The position numbers were made by a program, and so were the translations under genes. 64,000 nucleotides of DNA, from positions 516,347-580,346 of the forward strand of contig NZ_QGGH01000001.1 of the NCBI RefSeq assembly GCF_003148495.1. Direction: 5' to 3'. The notes under the pieces are model-generated. The model did no database searches, had not been told where the DNA came from, and saw nothing but the letters and a program-made list of their open reading frames with translations. This DNA comes from Mesorhizobium loti (GTDB lineage: Bacteria; Pseudomonadota; Alphaproteobacteria; Rhizobiales; Rhizobiaceae). Every line of letters starts with the position of its first letter. Within the stretch, counting starts at the first letter, position 1. Positions 8,009 through 18,318 of the stretch are shown piece after piece.

Positions 8009-8116
8009 ATCCTAGGGCGCCCGCTCCTGCGCAGGCGGCGGAATCATTTCGCGGCTGGTCAGTGGAAGGAGCCGTTCGCACAAACCGCCGCTTGTGCGAC
8101 ATCGAGACATCGCAAG

Positions 8117-8806
8117 TCACGTCCACTGGCTGATTTTCTGTTTATAGACCTCACACCCTGGCGCCAGCTCGATTAGACCGCTCACGAGCATCTTGCCCGC
8201 CTCCTCGAGCGCTTCCTCCGGCATCGTTGCCAAGCTTTCCAAAATGAACCACATCCGGCCGCCCACGGTTTCCAAGCGGGTGCGCGTGCCCTGCCGCCAA
8301 TTCCAGCGCCGACATGTAGCGCCCACGTCGTCGCGCCAGATGACTTCCCCCTTGGATGGGCTTTCGACGATCGCATCGCCATTCGCAAAAGTGTCGAAAG
8401 GCTCCGTTCCGTCGGCAACCGTCAGCCGCGGACTTCCAACATACGCATCGAAGTTTTCACCCCCTACCGGTACTGCGAAACGCAGGCTCACTGCGTTGTA
8501 AAGGTCGACGACGGGGTTGATCGATGGAATGCAGCCATCCTTCTCCACACGTCTCTTCAATGCCTGCGCGGAGCACGGCGTCCGGTTTGGCTTTGCTCCG
8601 AACCGGCTGTATACGTCACCCCAGCTGGCCAGGTGCGCATCCCTCCACTCCGGACCACCAGAGCACACGTAATCGCAAGCGCTCAACAAGATGTTGGGAT
8701 CAACTCGTCCCTTCTTTGTGCCGTTGGCATCAACAAGAATGCTGATCGCCCGGAAGTCCGGTGCGATGCCCGCAATTTCTTTGTCGACCACTGGAAAATC
8801 CAACAC
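8117..8806 (-). CDS. B3/B4 (phenylalanyl-tRNA synthetase editing-like) domain protein
   Basis: The 229-residue protein looks like a free-standing B3/4 domain: GRVDPNILLSA, a VYSRFGAKPNRTPCSAQAL segment, SINPVVDLYNAVSLRFAVPV, and the closing block with GEVIWRDD and CRRWNWRQGTRT. Free-standing relatives of the PheRS beta-subunit editing domain are proposed to act on amino acids or mischarged tRNA; the role of this subtype is not established. It is divergent from an XRE-cupin regulator only 31 bases away, so the two are probably co-regulated. Confidence 0.82.
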   Translation of the reverse strand: MLDFPVVDKEIAGIAPDFRAISILVDANGTKKGRVDPNILLSACDYVCSGGPEWRDAHLASWGDVYSRFGAKPNRTPCSAQALKRRVEKDGCIPSINPVVDLYNAVSLRFAVPVGGENFDAYVGSPRLTVADGTEPFDTFANGDAIVESPSKGEVIWRDDVGATCRRWNWRQGTRTRLETVGGRMWFILESLATMPEEALEEAGKMLVSGLIELAPGCEVYKQKISQWT

Positions 8807-8830
8807 GGCCTCTAGCTCCCATTGACCAAT

Positions 8831-8850
8831 TTAGTCTATGCTAACGACTA
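8831..8850. promoter_or_regulatory. Nested inverted repeats in the B3/4 - XRE-cupin divergent promoter
   Basis: TTAG (8831-8834) with CTAA (8841-8844), and TAGTC (8832-8836) with GACTA (8846-8850), form overlapping dyads exactly at the regulator's start region. Placement fits an autoregulatory operator and suggests translation may begin at the ATG at 8850 rather than 8838. The call rests on position and symmetry only. Confidence 0.3.
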
Positions 8851-9473
8851 TGAGTAAGAAAGTCAATATATCGACCGAAGCGGTCGCTGACGTTGAGCGT
8901 GTCAGCGCCACTGTGTCTCAAAACCTCAAATCGTTCAGGCGGCAAAACGGTCTGACACTCGATCAGCTGTCCCAAAAATCCGGTGTTAGCAAAGGCATGC
9001 TTGTCGAGATTGAAAAAGGGACCGCTAATCCCAGCATCGCGACGCTTTGCCGTGCAGCAACTGCGCTAGGTGTGTCGGTGGCCGACTTCGTCGGAGTGGC
9101 CGTCAGCGTGCCGGTACGTATCGTTCCACCGCAGGACGCTTCCACCCTTTGGCGCGGTCCCAAGGGAGGCAGCGCCACGCTCCTGGTTGGAACGCAAGGA
9201 CCCGACGAGATCGAACTCTGGCGCTGGACACTGTTTCCCGGCGAGACATTCGAATCCCCTGGGCATTCGCCGGGAACACTCGAACTGCTGAATGTGGAGG
9301 CTGGCGAACTGACCCTGAAATTGGGCGACAGCGATCATCTCGTTCCAGCGGGTTCATCCGTGCTGGCTCGTACAGAAGACAAACACGCCTACGTGAACAG
9401 TGGCAAGCAGGAACTCCGGTTTGTCATGACCGTGGCGGAGTTGCAGCGGCCACGGGTGAGAACGGGTCTCTAG
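8838..9473 (+). CDS. XRE-family transcriptional regulator with C-terminal cupin domain
   Basis: The 211-residue product has a Cro/C1-type helix-turn-helix at about residues 26-80 (GLTLDQLSQKSGVSKGMLVE then IEKGTANPSIATLCRAATAL). It is followed by a cupin_2 domain (about 140-205; GETFESPGHSPGTLELLNVE, GSSVLARTEDKHAYVN). Such XRE-cupin proteins are usually repressors of a neighbouring metabolic gene, with the cupin sensing a small ligand. The obvious target is the divergent B3/4 protein. An alternative start is the ATG at 8850 (MSKKVN). No convincing Shine-Dalgarno precedes either ATG. Confidence 0.87.
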   Translation: MLTTMSKKVNISTEAVADVERVSATVSQNLKSFRRQNGLTLDQLSQKSGVSKGMLVEIEKGTANPSIATLCRAATALGVSVADFVGVAVSVPVRIVPPQDASTLWRGPKGGSATLLVGTQGPDEIELWRWTLFPGETFESPGHSPGTLELLNVEAGELTLKLGDSDHLVPAGSSVLARTEDKHAYVNSGKQELRFVMTVAELQRPRVRTGL

Positions 9474-9496
9474 TATTAACATCCTTGGCGCCGTGT

Positions 9497-9622
9497 CAGG
9501 TTCCGCGCAGGTAGAGGTCATTGAACTCGTCGCACAATGTGCCGAGCGACTGTTCCGTGCTCTCTATCCAGGAGGCAAAGCCAAAATCGGCGCGCGTGGC
9601 AAAGCCGTAATATGGACTGTTC
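9497..9622 (-). pseudogene. Unidentified C-terminal coding remnant
   Basis: Between a TAG and a TGA the minus strand encodes NSPYYGFATRADFGFASWIE followed by STEQSLGTLCDEFNDLYLRGT. The composition and ending look like a real protein C-terminus, but there is no start codon and no continuation upstream. I could not assign the family. It sits between the XRE-cupin gene and the LysR gene and is best read as debris of a lost gene. Confidence 0.35.
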
Positions 9623-9682
9623 TATATGACCGCCGGCAGATCGAGGGCGGTGGCCGATGTTTTGCCTGTCGGCAGCAGGGGT

Positions 9683-10585
9683 TTAGCTCGAATTTGCCAC
9701 CTGGCGTACCAGCCACGCCGTGAAATTTTGCCCTAGCGGATTTGTACTCTTCGCTTCCGGCATGACGACATAGTAGCTGTTCTCGGTCTGCATCGCCAAA
9801 TCGAGGACAATACGAAGCTCGCCTGATCTTAGCTCTTGCTCAATGAGGTAGCGCGGAAGAAGTGCAAACCCCATGCCCGCAACCGTCGCCTCGATGATCA
9901 TTGAAAATTGATCGAAGCGGTGTCCGCGGTAGGCCATTTCGGCCGACACGCCCACCTGCTCGAACCACAGAGCCCAAAGTTTGGGACGCGTTGCGAGATG
10001 GAGCAACGGCTTGGTAAGCAGATCTGCGGCGGCGATCTCCTTGCAAGTTGTCAACAGCGCACCGCCTACCACCGGCAGGATCGATTCGCTGCAAAGATAG
10101 GTGCATACGCCGCGCGCCCAAACAGGCCGGCCGTAGTGGATGGCTAGGTCGAAATTCTCTTCGTCGAAATCGAACGGCGCCGACCGGGAACCGACGTCGA
10201 GGATCGTACCGGGGTAGAGGCGCAGGAAATCAGGCAAGCGCGGACTGAGCCAGCGGCTGCCGAATGTCGGCAAGGTTGCGATGCTCAGGCTCGATTTGGC
10301 ATCGGCGGACGACATTGCGCGCAGCATCGTCTCTTCGGCTTGCTGCAGCAGCTTCCGCGCCTCCGGCAGGAAGCGCCGCCCGTCTTCGGAAAGCACCACG
10401 CGCTGCCGGATACGCTCGAACAGCAGCGCGCCGAGATAGGCTTCCAGATCCTTGACCTGACGGCTGACGGCGCTCTGGGTCAGGTTGAGTTCCCGGCCGG
10501 CGCGCGTGAAGCTCGCGTGTCTTGCCGCACATTCGAAGGCCTGGATTGCAACCAGGTCTGGCATCAACTTTCTGCTCAATATCAT
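9683..10585 (-). CDS. LysR-family transcriptional regulator (GcvA-like)
   Basis: The 300-residue product has the LysR winged helix at residues 9-66 (AIQAFECAARHASFTRAGRE, LTQSAVSRQVKDLEAYLG) and a substrate-binding domain of the GcvA type (GSRWLSPRLPDFLRLYPGT). The gene is divergent from the lysine catabolic operon starting at 10668, so it is the natural candidate regulator of that operon. A possible LysR box (10584-10598) overlaps the first ATG. That makes an internal start at the eighth codon (MPDLVAIQAF, at 10564) a real alternative. The inducer is unknown; an intermediate such as pipecolate or aminoadipate is inference. Confidence 0.87.
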   Translation of the reverse strand: MILSRKLMPDLVAIQAFECAARHASFTRAGRELNLTQSAVSRQVKDLEAYLGALLFERIRQRVVLSEDGRRFLPEARKLLQQAEETMLRAMSSADAKSSLSIATLPTFGSRWLSPRLPDFLRLYPGTILDVGSRSAPFDFDEENFDLAIHYGRPVWARGVCTYLCSESILPVVGGALLTTCKEIAAADLLTKPLLHLATRPKLWALWFEQVGVSAEMAYRGHRFDQFSMIIEATVAGMGFALLPRYLIEQELRSGELRIVLDLAMQTENSYYVVMPEAKSTNPLGQNFTAWLVRQVANSS

Positions 10586-10598
10586 GCGTATCTCGCAT
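10584..10598. promoter_or_regulatory. Candidate LysR box upstream of the lysine catabolic operon
   Basis: The 15-base element ATGCG-TATCT-CGCAT is a perfect interrupted dyad with T-N11-A spacing, typical of LysR-type binding sites. It lies in the divergent region between the LysR gene and hglS. The assignment is inference from sequence form and place. Confidence 0.4.
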
Positions 10599-10667
10599 CA
10601 ACCTAGTTAAAATCGTCGCGATCCGTGCCGGATGAAATCCGATATCACTCTTTTCCGGAATGATCTC

Positions 10668-12107
10668 ATGTTTTCTCAAAAGCGAGACCGCGCCGTGCAA
10701 AATGCTGCTTTCGTTGCATCCGATGACGTTCGTTCTGCTTTTTCTGCGGCGATGTCAGCCATGTACCGGACCGAGGTTCCCGCCTACGGCACGCTGATGG
10801 AACTGGTCGCCGAGGTGAATACCGAAGTGCTGGATGCCACGCCAGTGCTGCGCCAACGGCTCGAGGCGACGGATTCGCTTGACCGCATCTCGCAAGAGCG
10901 GCACGGGGCGATCCGCCTAGGAACGCCGGCCGAACTCTCGATGATGCGGCGCGTGTTCGCGGTGATGGGCATGCATCCGGTCGGCTACTACGACCTCAGC
11001 ACGGCCGGCGTGCCGGTCCATGCGACTGCGTTTCGTCCGGTTGGTGCCGAAGCGCTCAGCCGCAATCCTTTTCGCGTCTTCACCTCGTTGCTCAGAATCG
11101 ACCTGATCGGCGACGAGGTTCTGCGGACGGAAGCGGAGGCCATTCTTGCCGGTCGACGGATTTTCACGGACAGCGCCATCCAACTCACCGAAAAGGCCGA
11201 GACGCAGGGCGGGCTGGATCAAGCCGATGCGGATCGGTTTGTCGCCGAAATCATCGAGACATTCCGCTGGCACGATCAGGCCTGCGTCAGCATGGAGATG
11301 TACCACAGGCTGCACCAGCAGCATCGGCTGGTCGCCGACGTGGTTTCCTTCAAAGGCCCGCATATCAACCACCTGACGCCGCGCACGCTCGATATCGACG
11401 CGGTGCAGACGGGCATGCCGTCGCGTGGCATCGAGCCCAAGGCGATCGTCGAGGGTCCGCCCACTCGCCGGTGCCCGATCCTGCTCAGGCAGACATCGTT
11501 CAAGGCGCTGGACGAACCGGTCTCGTTCAAGTCAGGCAGCGGCGGTTGGACGGCTGGCTCGCACACGGCGCGTTTCGGCGAGATCGAGCAGCGCGGCGTG
11601 GCGCTCACTCCCAAGGGCAGGGCGCTCTACGACAGCCTCCTGGATGCCACGCGCAAAATCATCAGGCCGGCGGCCGACGGGTCAAATGCTACTGATTACG
11701 TCGAGGCGTTGTCGCGGACATTCCAGTCGTTTCCCGACACATGGGACAGCATCCGCACTGCTGGCCTTGGCTATTTCACCTATTCGCTGACCGAGCGAGG
11801 GCGTCAGGCCGGCAGCGTCCATTTGGAAGGTGTCGATCGGCTGGTGGCGGATGGCTTCGTCCGTTTCGACCCGATCGTCTACGAGGATTTCCTGCCCGTC
11901 AGCGCGGCCGGTATCTTCCAGTCCAATCTGGGCGATGAAGCGGGCCAGGATTTCGTCGCCAGTCCCAACCAGAAGCACTTCGAAGCCGCTCTCGGCGCCG
12001 GCGTCCTCGATGAATTCGAGCACTATGCGGCGATCGAGCAGGCGTCGATCGACGAGTGCCGACGCGCTCTGCGCGGCGTTCAGGCAGCGGAGAGACAGTC
12101 GGCATGA
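10668..12107 (+). CDS. hglS: 2-oxoadipate dioxygenase/decarboxylase (HglS, DUF1338/YdcJ family)
   Basis: The 479-residue VOC-superfamily protein matches HglS of Pseudomonas putida, which converts 2-oxoadipate, O2 and Fe(II) to D-2-hydroxyglutarate with release of CO2. It carries RHGAIRLGTP, with the metal histidine (His79) followed four residues later by the substrate arginine (Arg83), and KGPHINHLTPRTLDID with the second histidine (about 232-235). The start at 10668 (MFSQKR) is chosen over an upstream ATG at 10632 by comparison of the conserved front; neither has a strong ribosome-binding site. The gene's stop overlaps the next start (ATGA), which binds it to the 2-hydroxyglutarate dehydrogenase that consumes its product. 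Confidence 0.9.
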   Translation: MFSQKRDRAVQNAAFVASDDVRSAFSAAMSAMYRTEVPAYGTLMELVAEVNTEVLDATPVLRQRLEATDSLDRISQERHGAIRLGTPAELSMMRRVFAVMGMHPVGYYDLSTAGVPVHATAFRPVGAEALSRNPFRVFTSLLRIDLIGDEVLRTEAEAILAGRRIFTDSAIQLTEKAETQGGLDQADADRFVAEIIETFRWHDQACVSMEMYHRLHQQHRLVADVVSFKGPHINHLTPRTLDIDAVQTGMPSRGIEPKAIVEGPPTRRCPILLRQTSFKALDEPVSFKSGSGGWTAGSHTARFGEIEQRGVALTPKGRALYDSLLDATRKIIRPAADGSNATDYVEALSRTFQSFPDTWDSIRTAGLGYFTYSLTERGRQAGSVHLEGVDRLVADGFVRFDPIVYEDFLPVSAAGIFQSNLGDEAGQDFVASPNQKHFEAALGAGVLDEFEHYAAIEQASIDECRRALRGVQAAERQSA

Positions 12108-13525
12108 TCGGCGAGCGCCACAAGACAGCTTTGGCCGAAATCCTCGGCGCGGACGGGGTTGTTCAGGATTGCGCCAGCCTGGCCGCCTATGAGAATGGCG
12201 CGCGCTATGACCGGGGTAGCGCCGCATTGGTGCTGCGCCCTCGCGGCACGGCTGAGGTATCTGCTTGCGTCGCCTACTGCGTTCGTGAGCATATCGAGCT
12301 CATCCCGCAGTCGGGCAACACCGGCCTAGTCTCCGGCTCGACGCCGGATACCAGTGGAGCGCAGGTCGTGCTCAGTCTCGACCGGATGACACCGATTTTC
12401 GATCTCGATATCGACAACCGCTCGATCCACGTCGACGCTGGAACCAGACTGTCGGACATCAACGGACGGCTCGAGCCCGGCGGCCTTTTCTTCCCGATCG
12501 ACCTCAGCGCCGATCCGCGGGTGGGTGGCATGCTGGCAACCAACACCGGCGGCTCGCGGTTTCTGAAATATGGCGACGTGCGCAGCAATACACTGGGCTT
12601 GAAGGTCGTCCTGGCAGACGAGGCTGGTACCGTGGTCGACCTGCTGTCGGGGCTGCGCAAGAACAATACGGGCGTCGACTGGAAGCAGCTTTTCATCGGG
12701 ACATCCGGCGCGTTCGGCATTGTCACCGAATGCGTGCTCAATCTGGAGCGTCTGCCGAGGCAGGTCTCGACGGCCTATCTGGTGCCGCGAACCGGCACTG
12801 CCGTCATGCCCCTGCTGCGGGCGATGGAAGAGCGTCTCGGATCATATCTGTCGGCTTTCGAAGGCATGTCGGGGAATGCGATTACCGCAACGCTTGCCCA
12901 TGTTCCGTCGCTGCGCAATCCATTCCAGAATGGCGACGTTCCCAACTATGTCATTCTGGCTGAAGTTTCCCGCAGTTGGCTTCCGCGTGATGACGAGCAG
13001 CCGCTCGATGCAGTCCTGGAAACGGTGCTGGCCGAAGTCTGGGGAGCGGAGGACGCGCCGCTCGCCAACGCCTTTGTCGGTCCCGCCCGCGAGATGTGGG
13101 CGCTGCGTCACGCCCTGTCGGAAGGCGTCAAACATGCCGGCCGACTGGTCGCTTTCGATCTGTCGTTCCGCAGGGCCGACGTACTGGCGTTCTGCGACTG
13201 GATGAAGCTCGAACTGCCCAGCCATTTTCCCGATGTCGCAATCTTCGACTTCGGCCATATCGGCGACGGCGGCGTGCATTTCAATCTGGTCGTCGACGAG
13301 GCGCGGGCTGGTCCAGTCGATATCGCCTTCGAACGGCGATTGCGTGATTGGGTCTATTCGATCGCGGTCGATCGTTTCGGCGGCAGCTTCAGCGCCGAGC
13401 ACGGCGTCGGCCGCAAGAACCAAGCCTATTACGATCTCTATACGCAGAAAAAGCACAAGGACCTTGCCGCTGGCCTGAAGCAACTGACGTCGCCAGGGCG
13501 CCTTGGTTCGGTGTGTTTCGGATAA
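12104..13525 (+). CDS. FAD-linked D-2-hydroxyglutarate dehydrogenase
   Basis: The product has 473 residues of the FAD-binding oxidase/type 4 family (GlcD/D2HGDH). The FAD-binding part contains PQSGNTGLVSGSTPD and GGMLATNTGGSRFLKYGDVR. The C-terminal FAD-oxidase domain has the metal-site motif FGHIGDGGVHFNLV and the ending EHGVGRKN. Such enzymes oxidise D-2-hydroxy acids to 2-oxo acids and pass electrons to a flavoprotein or quinone. Overlap with hglS argues that D-2-hydroxyglutarate is the substrate and 2-oxoglutarate the product. Glycolate or lactate oxidation is the family alternative, less likely in this setting. Confidence 0.87.
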   Translation: MIGERHKTALAEILGADGVVQDCASLAAYENGARYDRGSAALVLRPRGTAEVSACVAYCVREHIELIPQSGNTGLVSGSTPDTSGAQVVLSLDRMTPIFDLDIDNRSIHVDAGTRLSDINGRLEPGGLFFPIDLSADPRVGGMLATNTGGSRFLKYGDVRSNTLGLKVVLADEAGTVVDLLSGLRKNNTGVDWKQLFIGTSGAFGIVTECVLNLERLPRQVSTAYLVPRTGTAVMPLLRAMEERLGSYLSAFEGMSGNAITATLAHVPSLRNPFQNGDVPNYVILAEVSRSWLPRDDEQPLDAVLETVLAEVWGAEDAPLANAFVGPAREMWALRHALSEGVKHAGRLVAFDLSFRRADVLAFCDWMKLELPSHFPDVAIFDFGHIGDGGVHFNLVVDEARAGPVDIAFERRLRDWVYSIAVDRFGGSFSAEHGVGRKNQAYYDLYTQKKHKDLAAGLKQLTSPGRLGSVCFG

Positions 13526-13547
13526 GTCAAAAACAGGAGTTTGCCGG

Positions 13548-15083
<1,536 letters not shown>

Positions 15084-15093
15084 GGATCGGGCC

Positions 15094-16344
15094 ATGACCG
15101 TCACCACAAGTATCGAAGAGGCCGGCTTCGTGCCGGCGTCGCGCATATCGGCGATCGGGGTTTCGCAGATCCTGAAGATCGGCGCCCGCGCGCAGGCGAT
15201 GAAGCGCGACGGGGCGCCGGTCATCATCCTGGGGGCGGGCGAGCCGGATTTCGACACGCCCGACACCGTGAAACAGGCAGCCTGGAAAGCCATCCAACGC
15301 GGCGACACCAAATACACCGCGCTGGACGGCACGCCAGATCTCAAGCAGGCGATCCGCGAAAAGTTCCGCCGGGAGAACGGCCTCGACTACGCCGCCGACG
15401 AGATCACCGTCGCGACCGGCGCCAAACAGGTCCTGTTCAATGCCATGATGGCGACGCTGAATGCCGGCGACGAGGTTATCATTCCAACGCCGGCATGGAC
15501 GTCCTATTCGGATATCGTCACCATTGCCGAAGGCAAGCCGCTCTGTATCCCGTGCAGCGCGCAAGCCGGTTTCAAGCTGACGGCGAGCCAGCTCGAGGCA
15601 GCGATCACGCCGAAGACGAAATGGCTGATCCTCAACTCCCCCTCAAACCCGTCCGGTGCTGCCTATAGCACGACCGATTATCAGCCGCTGATCGAAGTCC
15701 TCCTGAGGCATCCGCATGTCCGCTTGCTGGTCGACGACATGTACGAGCACATTGTCTATGACGATTTCCGTTTCGTCACGCCGGCTGCGTTGGAGCCACG
15801 CCTGAAGGGACGGACGCTCACCGTCAACGGCGTTTCGAAGGCCTACGCCATGACCGGCTGGCGGATCGGCTACGCTGGCGGATCGCGCGAATTGATCAAG
15901 GCAATGGCGGTGGCGCAGAGCCAGTCGACGTCTTGCCCGTCATCGGTCAGCCAGGCCGCAGCGGTCGAGGCGCTGTCCGGTCCTCAGCACTTCCTGAAGG
16001 AACGGACCGAGAGCTTTCGGCGCCGTCGCGATCTCGTCGTTGCCGGGTTGAACGCCATCGATGGTATCGACTGTCGCGTGCCGGAAGGGGCCTTCTACAC
16101 CTTCGCAGGTTGCGCTGGTCTGGTCGGCAAGACAACGCCCGCCGGCAAGCCGATCGAAACCGACACCGACTTCTCCGATTATCTGCTTCAGGAAGCCCAC
16201 GTCGCGGTTGTCCCGGGCGCGGCTTTCGGCCTTTCGCCCTTCTTTCGTATTTCCTATGCGACATCCGAAACAGAGTTGACGGAAGCGATCCTGCGCATCG
16301 CCGCGGCCTGTTCACGGCTTGGGAGCGACAGCGACCGATGCTGA
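15094..16344 (+). CDS. Class I/II aminotransferase, probable 2-aminoadipate transaminase
   Basis: The product has 416 residues with the aspartate-aminotransferase fold: LGAGEPDFDTPD near 48-59, YTALDGTPDLKQAI, NSPSNPSGA, and the PLP lysine Lys249 in VNGVSKAYAMTGWRIGYAGG. In isolation the substrate would be called aspartate or aromatic amino acids. Between amaB and a pipecolate oxidase-like gene, and upstream genes that consume 2-oxoadipate and 2-hydroxyglutarate, conversion of 2-aminoadipate to 2-oxoadipate is the best inference. Its last seven bases overlap the start of the next gene, suggesting coupled translation. Confidence 0.87.
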   Translation: MTVTTSIEEAGFVPASRISAIGVSQILKIGARAQAMKRDGAPVIILGAGEPDFDTPDTVKQAAWKAIQRGDTKYTALDGTPDLKQAIREKFRRENGLDYAADEITVATGAKQVLFNAMMATLNAGDEVIIPTPAWTSYSDIVTIAEGKPLCIPCSAQAGFKLTASQLEAAITPKTKWLILNSPSNPSGAAYSTTDYQPLIEVLLRHPHVRLLVDDMYEHIVYDDFRFVTPAALEPRLKGRTLTVNGVSKAYAMTGWRIGYAGGSRELIKAMAVAQSQSTSCPSSVSQAAAVEALSGPQHFLKERTESFRRRRDLVVAGLNAIDGIDCRVPEGAFYTFAGCAGLVGKTTPAGKPIETDTDFSDYLLQEAHVAVVPGAAFGLSPFFRISYATSETELTEAILRIAAACSRLGSDSDRC

Positions 16345-17621
16345 ATGATCCCCGCTCACACGGTCTATGGCAAGCGACCGCGCCCGAACCGCCGGCTACG
16401 GCCTCATTGGACGCAGTAGTATCGGCCGATGTGGTTGTCGTCGGCTGCGGTTATACGGGCATGTCCTGCGCCCTTCATCTGGCCGAGGCTGGCCGGAGGG
16501 TGGTCTTGCTGGAGAGCCGTGAGATCGGCTTTGGCGGCGCGGGCCGCAATGTCGGGCTGATCAACGCCGGCTTGTGGCTGATGCCCGACGACATGATCGC
16601 CGCGCTCGGCTCTGTCCATGGCGAGCGCTTGCTGGGGTTGCTCGGCGACGGCCCGGTACTGGTGATGGATATCATCGACAGGCATCGCATCAACTGCGAA
16701 CTGGAAAGAAACGGCACCCTTCACTGCGCCGTCGGCCCGGCAGGGCTGAAGGAGATCAAAGAGCGCGCGGCGCAATGGCAAAGGCGCGGCGCGCCGGTGC
16801 GTGTCCTCGATGCCGAGCAAACGAAAGCAAGGCTGGGTACGCCGGCCTATTGCGGCGCCTTGCTCGACGAGCGCGCCGGCACGCTGCAGCCGCTTGCCTA
16901 TGCTCGTGGTCTCGCGCAGGCTTGCCTGGCTGCCGGGGTGACTATTTATACGTCCAGCCCGGTTGTTGCGGCCGATAAGAAGGGCGATCGCTGGGTGGTC
17001 AGCACAACGGGCGGCACGGTCGACGCCGAGTGGGTCGTGGTTGCCACCGATGCGTACAGCACGGGACCGTGGCAGAGCGTCCGGTCCGAACAGGTGCATC
17101 TGCCATACTTCAATCTGGCAACGCAGCCGCTCGGCGTCGATCTGTTGCAAACCATCTTGCCCGGGCGCGAGGGCGCTTGGGACACCAGGACAATCCTGTC
17201 TTCCTTCAGACTGGACAGGTCGGGACGGCTGGTCTTCGGCAGTGTCGGTGCGTTGCGCAACACCGGCACGGCGATCCACAAAGCCTGGGCCCGGCGGGCA
17301 CTGGCGAAGCTCTATCCGCAGCTGGGCGCAGTCGAGTTCGAGCATGAGTGGTATGGGCAGATCGGCATGACTGCGGATGCGTTGCCGCGGCTCCACAAGT
17401 TCGGGAGGAATGTCGTCGGCTTCTCCGGCTACAACGGCCGCGGCATCTCGCCCGGCACGGTATTCGGCCGCGAATTGGCGTACCTCATCCTCGGCGAAAA
17501 GGCCGAAGCCGATATGTTGCTGCCGCTCACCGAGCTTCAGGAACCTTGGTTTCGTCGTTCCAGGGAAATCTACTACGAAATTGGTGCGCAGGTCGCCCAT
17601 CTGGCGTCGGAAAGATTCTGA
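16338..17621 (+). CDS. amaA: FAD-dependent amino acid oxidoreductase, probable L-pipecolate oxidase (AmaA-like)
   Basis: The 427-residue DadA/DAO-family flavoprotein has the dinucleotide motif VVVVGCGYTGMSCALHLAEA (about residues 32-51) and an FAD/substrate end with GFSGYNGRGISPGTVFGRELA. The P. putida homologue AmaA oxidises L-pipecolate to piperideine-6-carboxylate, the substrate pool for AmaB. Its place as last gene of this operon supports that role; sarcosine or proline-type substrates are the family alternative. The ATG at 16338 lies inside the aminotransferase gene (ATGCTGA overlap); a longer in-frame extension inside that gene is not real. Confidence 0.83.
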   Translation: MLNDPRSHGLWQATAPEPPATASLDAVVSADVVVVGCGYTGMSCALHLAEAGRRVVLLESREIGFGGAGRNVGLINAGLWLMPDDMIAALGSVHGERLLGLLGDGPVLVMDIIDRHRINCELERNGTLHCAVGPAGLKEIKERAAQWQRRGAPVRVLDAEQTKARLGTPAYCGALLDERAGTLQPLAYARGLAQACLAAGVTIYTSSPVVAADKKGDRWVVSTTGGTVDAEWVVVATDAYSTGPWQSVRSEQVHLPYFNLATQPLGVDLLQTILPGREGAWDTRTILSSFRLDRSGRLVFGSVGALRNTGTAIHKAWARRALAKLYPQLGAVEFEHEWYGQIGMTADALPRLHKFGRNVVGFSGYNGRGISPGTVFGRELAYLILGEKAEADMLLPLTELQEPWFRRSREIYYEIGAQVAHLASERF

Positions 17622-18066
17622 ACCGTCGTACACTATGCCGTTGTTTTCATTGCAACAAATCAAAGTTCCATAAGATAGATTACGCGACTTTCAGCAGTAG
17701 ATGTTAGTATTTCTTGATTATATGACTGCAATAATGGCTCATTTTGCAAATCTTTTTTGGTCATTATAGAATAACACTCTCATTGTTCCAACAGCATGGC
17801 TTACCGGCGTCTCAGGTGAGACGGGCCTTCGCTCGCCTCCCCTCCCGGCGCACTCACTTGTGCGGCATGCAATAGACGCCCTCGGATTCCATAAGTACCG
17901 CGGCACCCCTTCAACTCGCTCAATGCGCGACCCACGCTTGCGAATAAGTGCTGCAGGCACCCACGGCCGTCAGCCACAGAAGAGGAAGAGCGTAGCACGC
18001 CGTCTGATTGCCAGGTTCTGGCTTCACTGTGCCGGTAGCGGCCGGCCCAATGCGGCTTGCTGGTGC
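17622..18066. other. Gene-free stretch after the lysine operon
   Basis: About 445 bases follow the pipecolate oxidase gene. Bases 17640-17800 are markedly AT-rich compared with both sides. No ORF here looks like a real protein, and I see no strong terminator hairpin. The AT-rich block may mark a junction between the catabolic segment and the mobilisation segment. Confidence 0.4.
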
Positions 18067-18234
18067 CACCGAGTTCGCGGCGCGGCATGGAAGACGAGCT
18101 TGCGCGAGGACCGCGACTACCATTCCGTCAAGCTCGATGATTCCAGCTGTCCCGTTCCGACTTATGCGAGTCTGGTCGAGACCGACACCGAGGGCGACTT
18201 CTCGCTCATCTGGTCACGCCGCACCGCAGAGTAA
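18067..18234 (+). pseudogene. DUF736 family protein, C-terminal remnant
   Basis: The frame ends with GAAWKTSLREDRDYHSVKLD, then DSSCPVPTYASLVETDTEGD and FSLIWSRRTAE, the C-terminal half of the roughly 100-residue DUF736 family. That family is common beside conjugation genes on rhizobial plasmids and integrative elements. The N-terminal half (usually starting MATIGTF) is not in this frame. A weak continuation in another frame just upstream hints at a frameshift. A good terminator follows at 18245. It is a hallmark of mobile element cargo; function is unknown. Confidence 0.6.
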
Positions 18235-18244
18235 TCCAACAAGC

Positions 18245-18275
18245 ACGAAGCCCGACCGCAAACACGGGGCTTCGT
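18245..18275 (+). terminator. Rho-independent terminator after the DUF736 remnant
   Basis: The arms ACGAAGCCC (18245-18253) and GGGCTTCGT (18267-18275) pair perfectly around a 13-base loop and are followed by TATATT. The hairpin lies 11 bases after the DUF736 stop codon. Confidence 0.7.
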
Positions 18276-18318
18276 TATATTCAGCTCCCGGCGCCCACCT
18301 CTCGTCAGATGTCCCAGG

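Noticed and set aside
17739..18088. Minus-strand ORFs over the AT-rich stretch and DUF736 remnant
   Set aside because: They overlap the DUF736 reading frame, have unlikely composition and no start signals.
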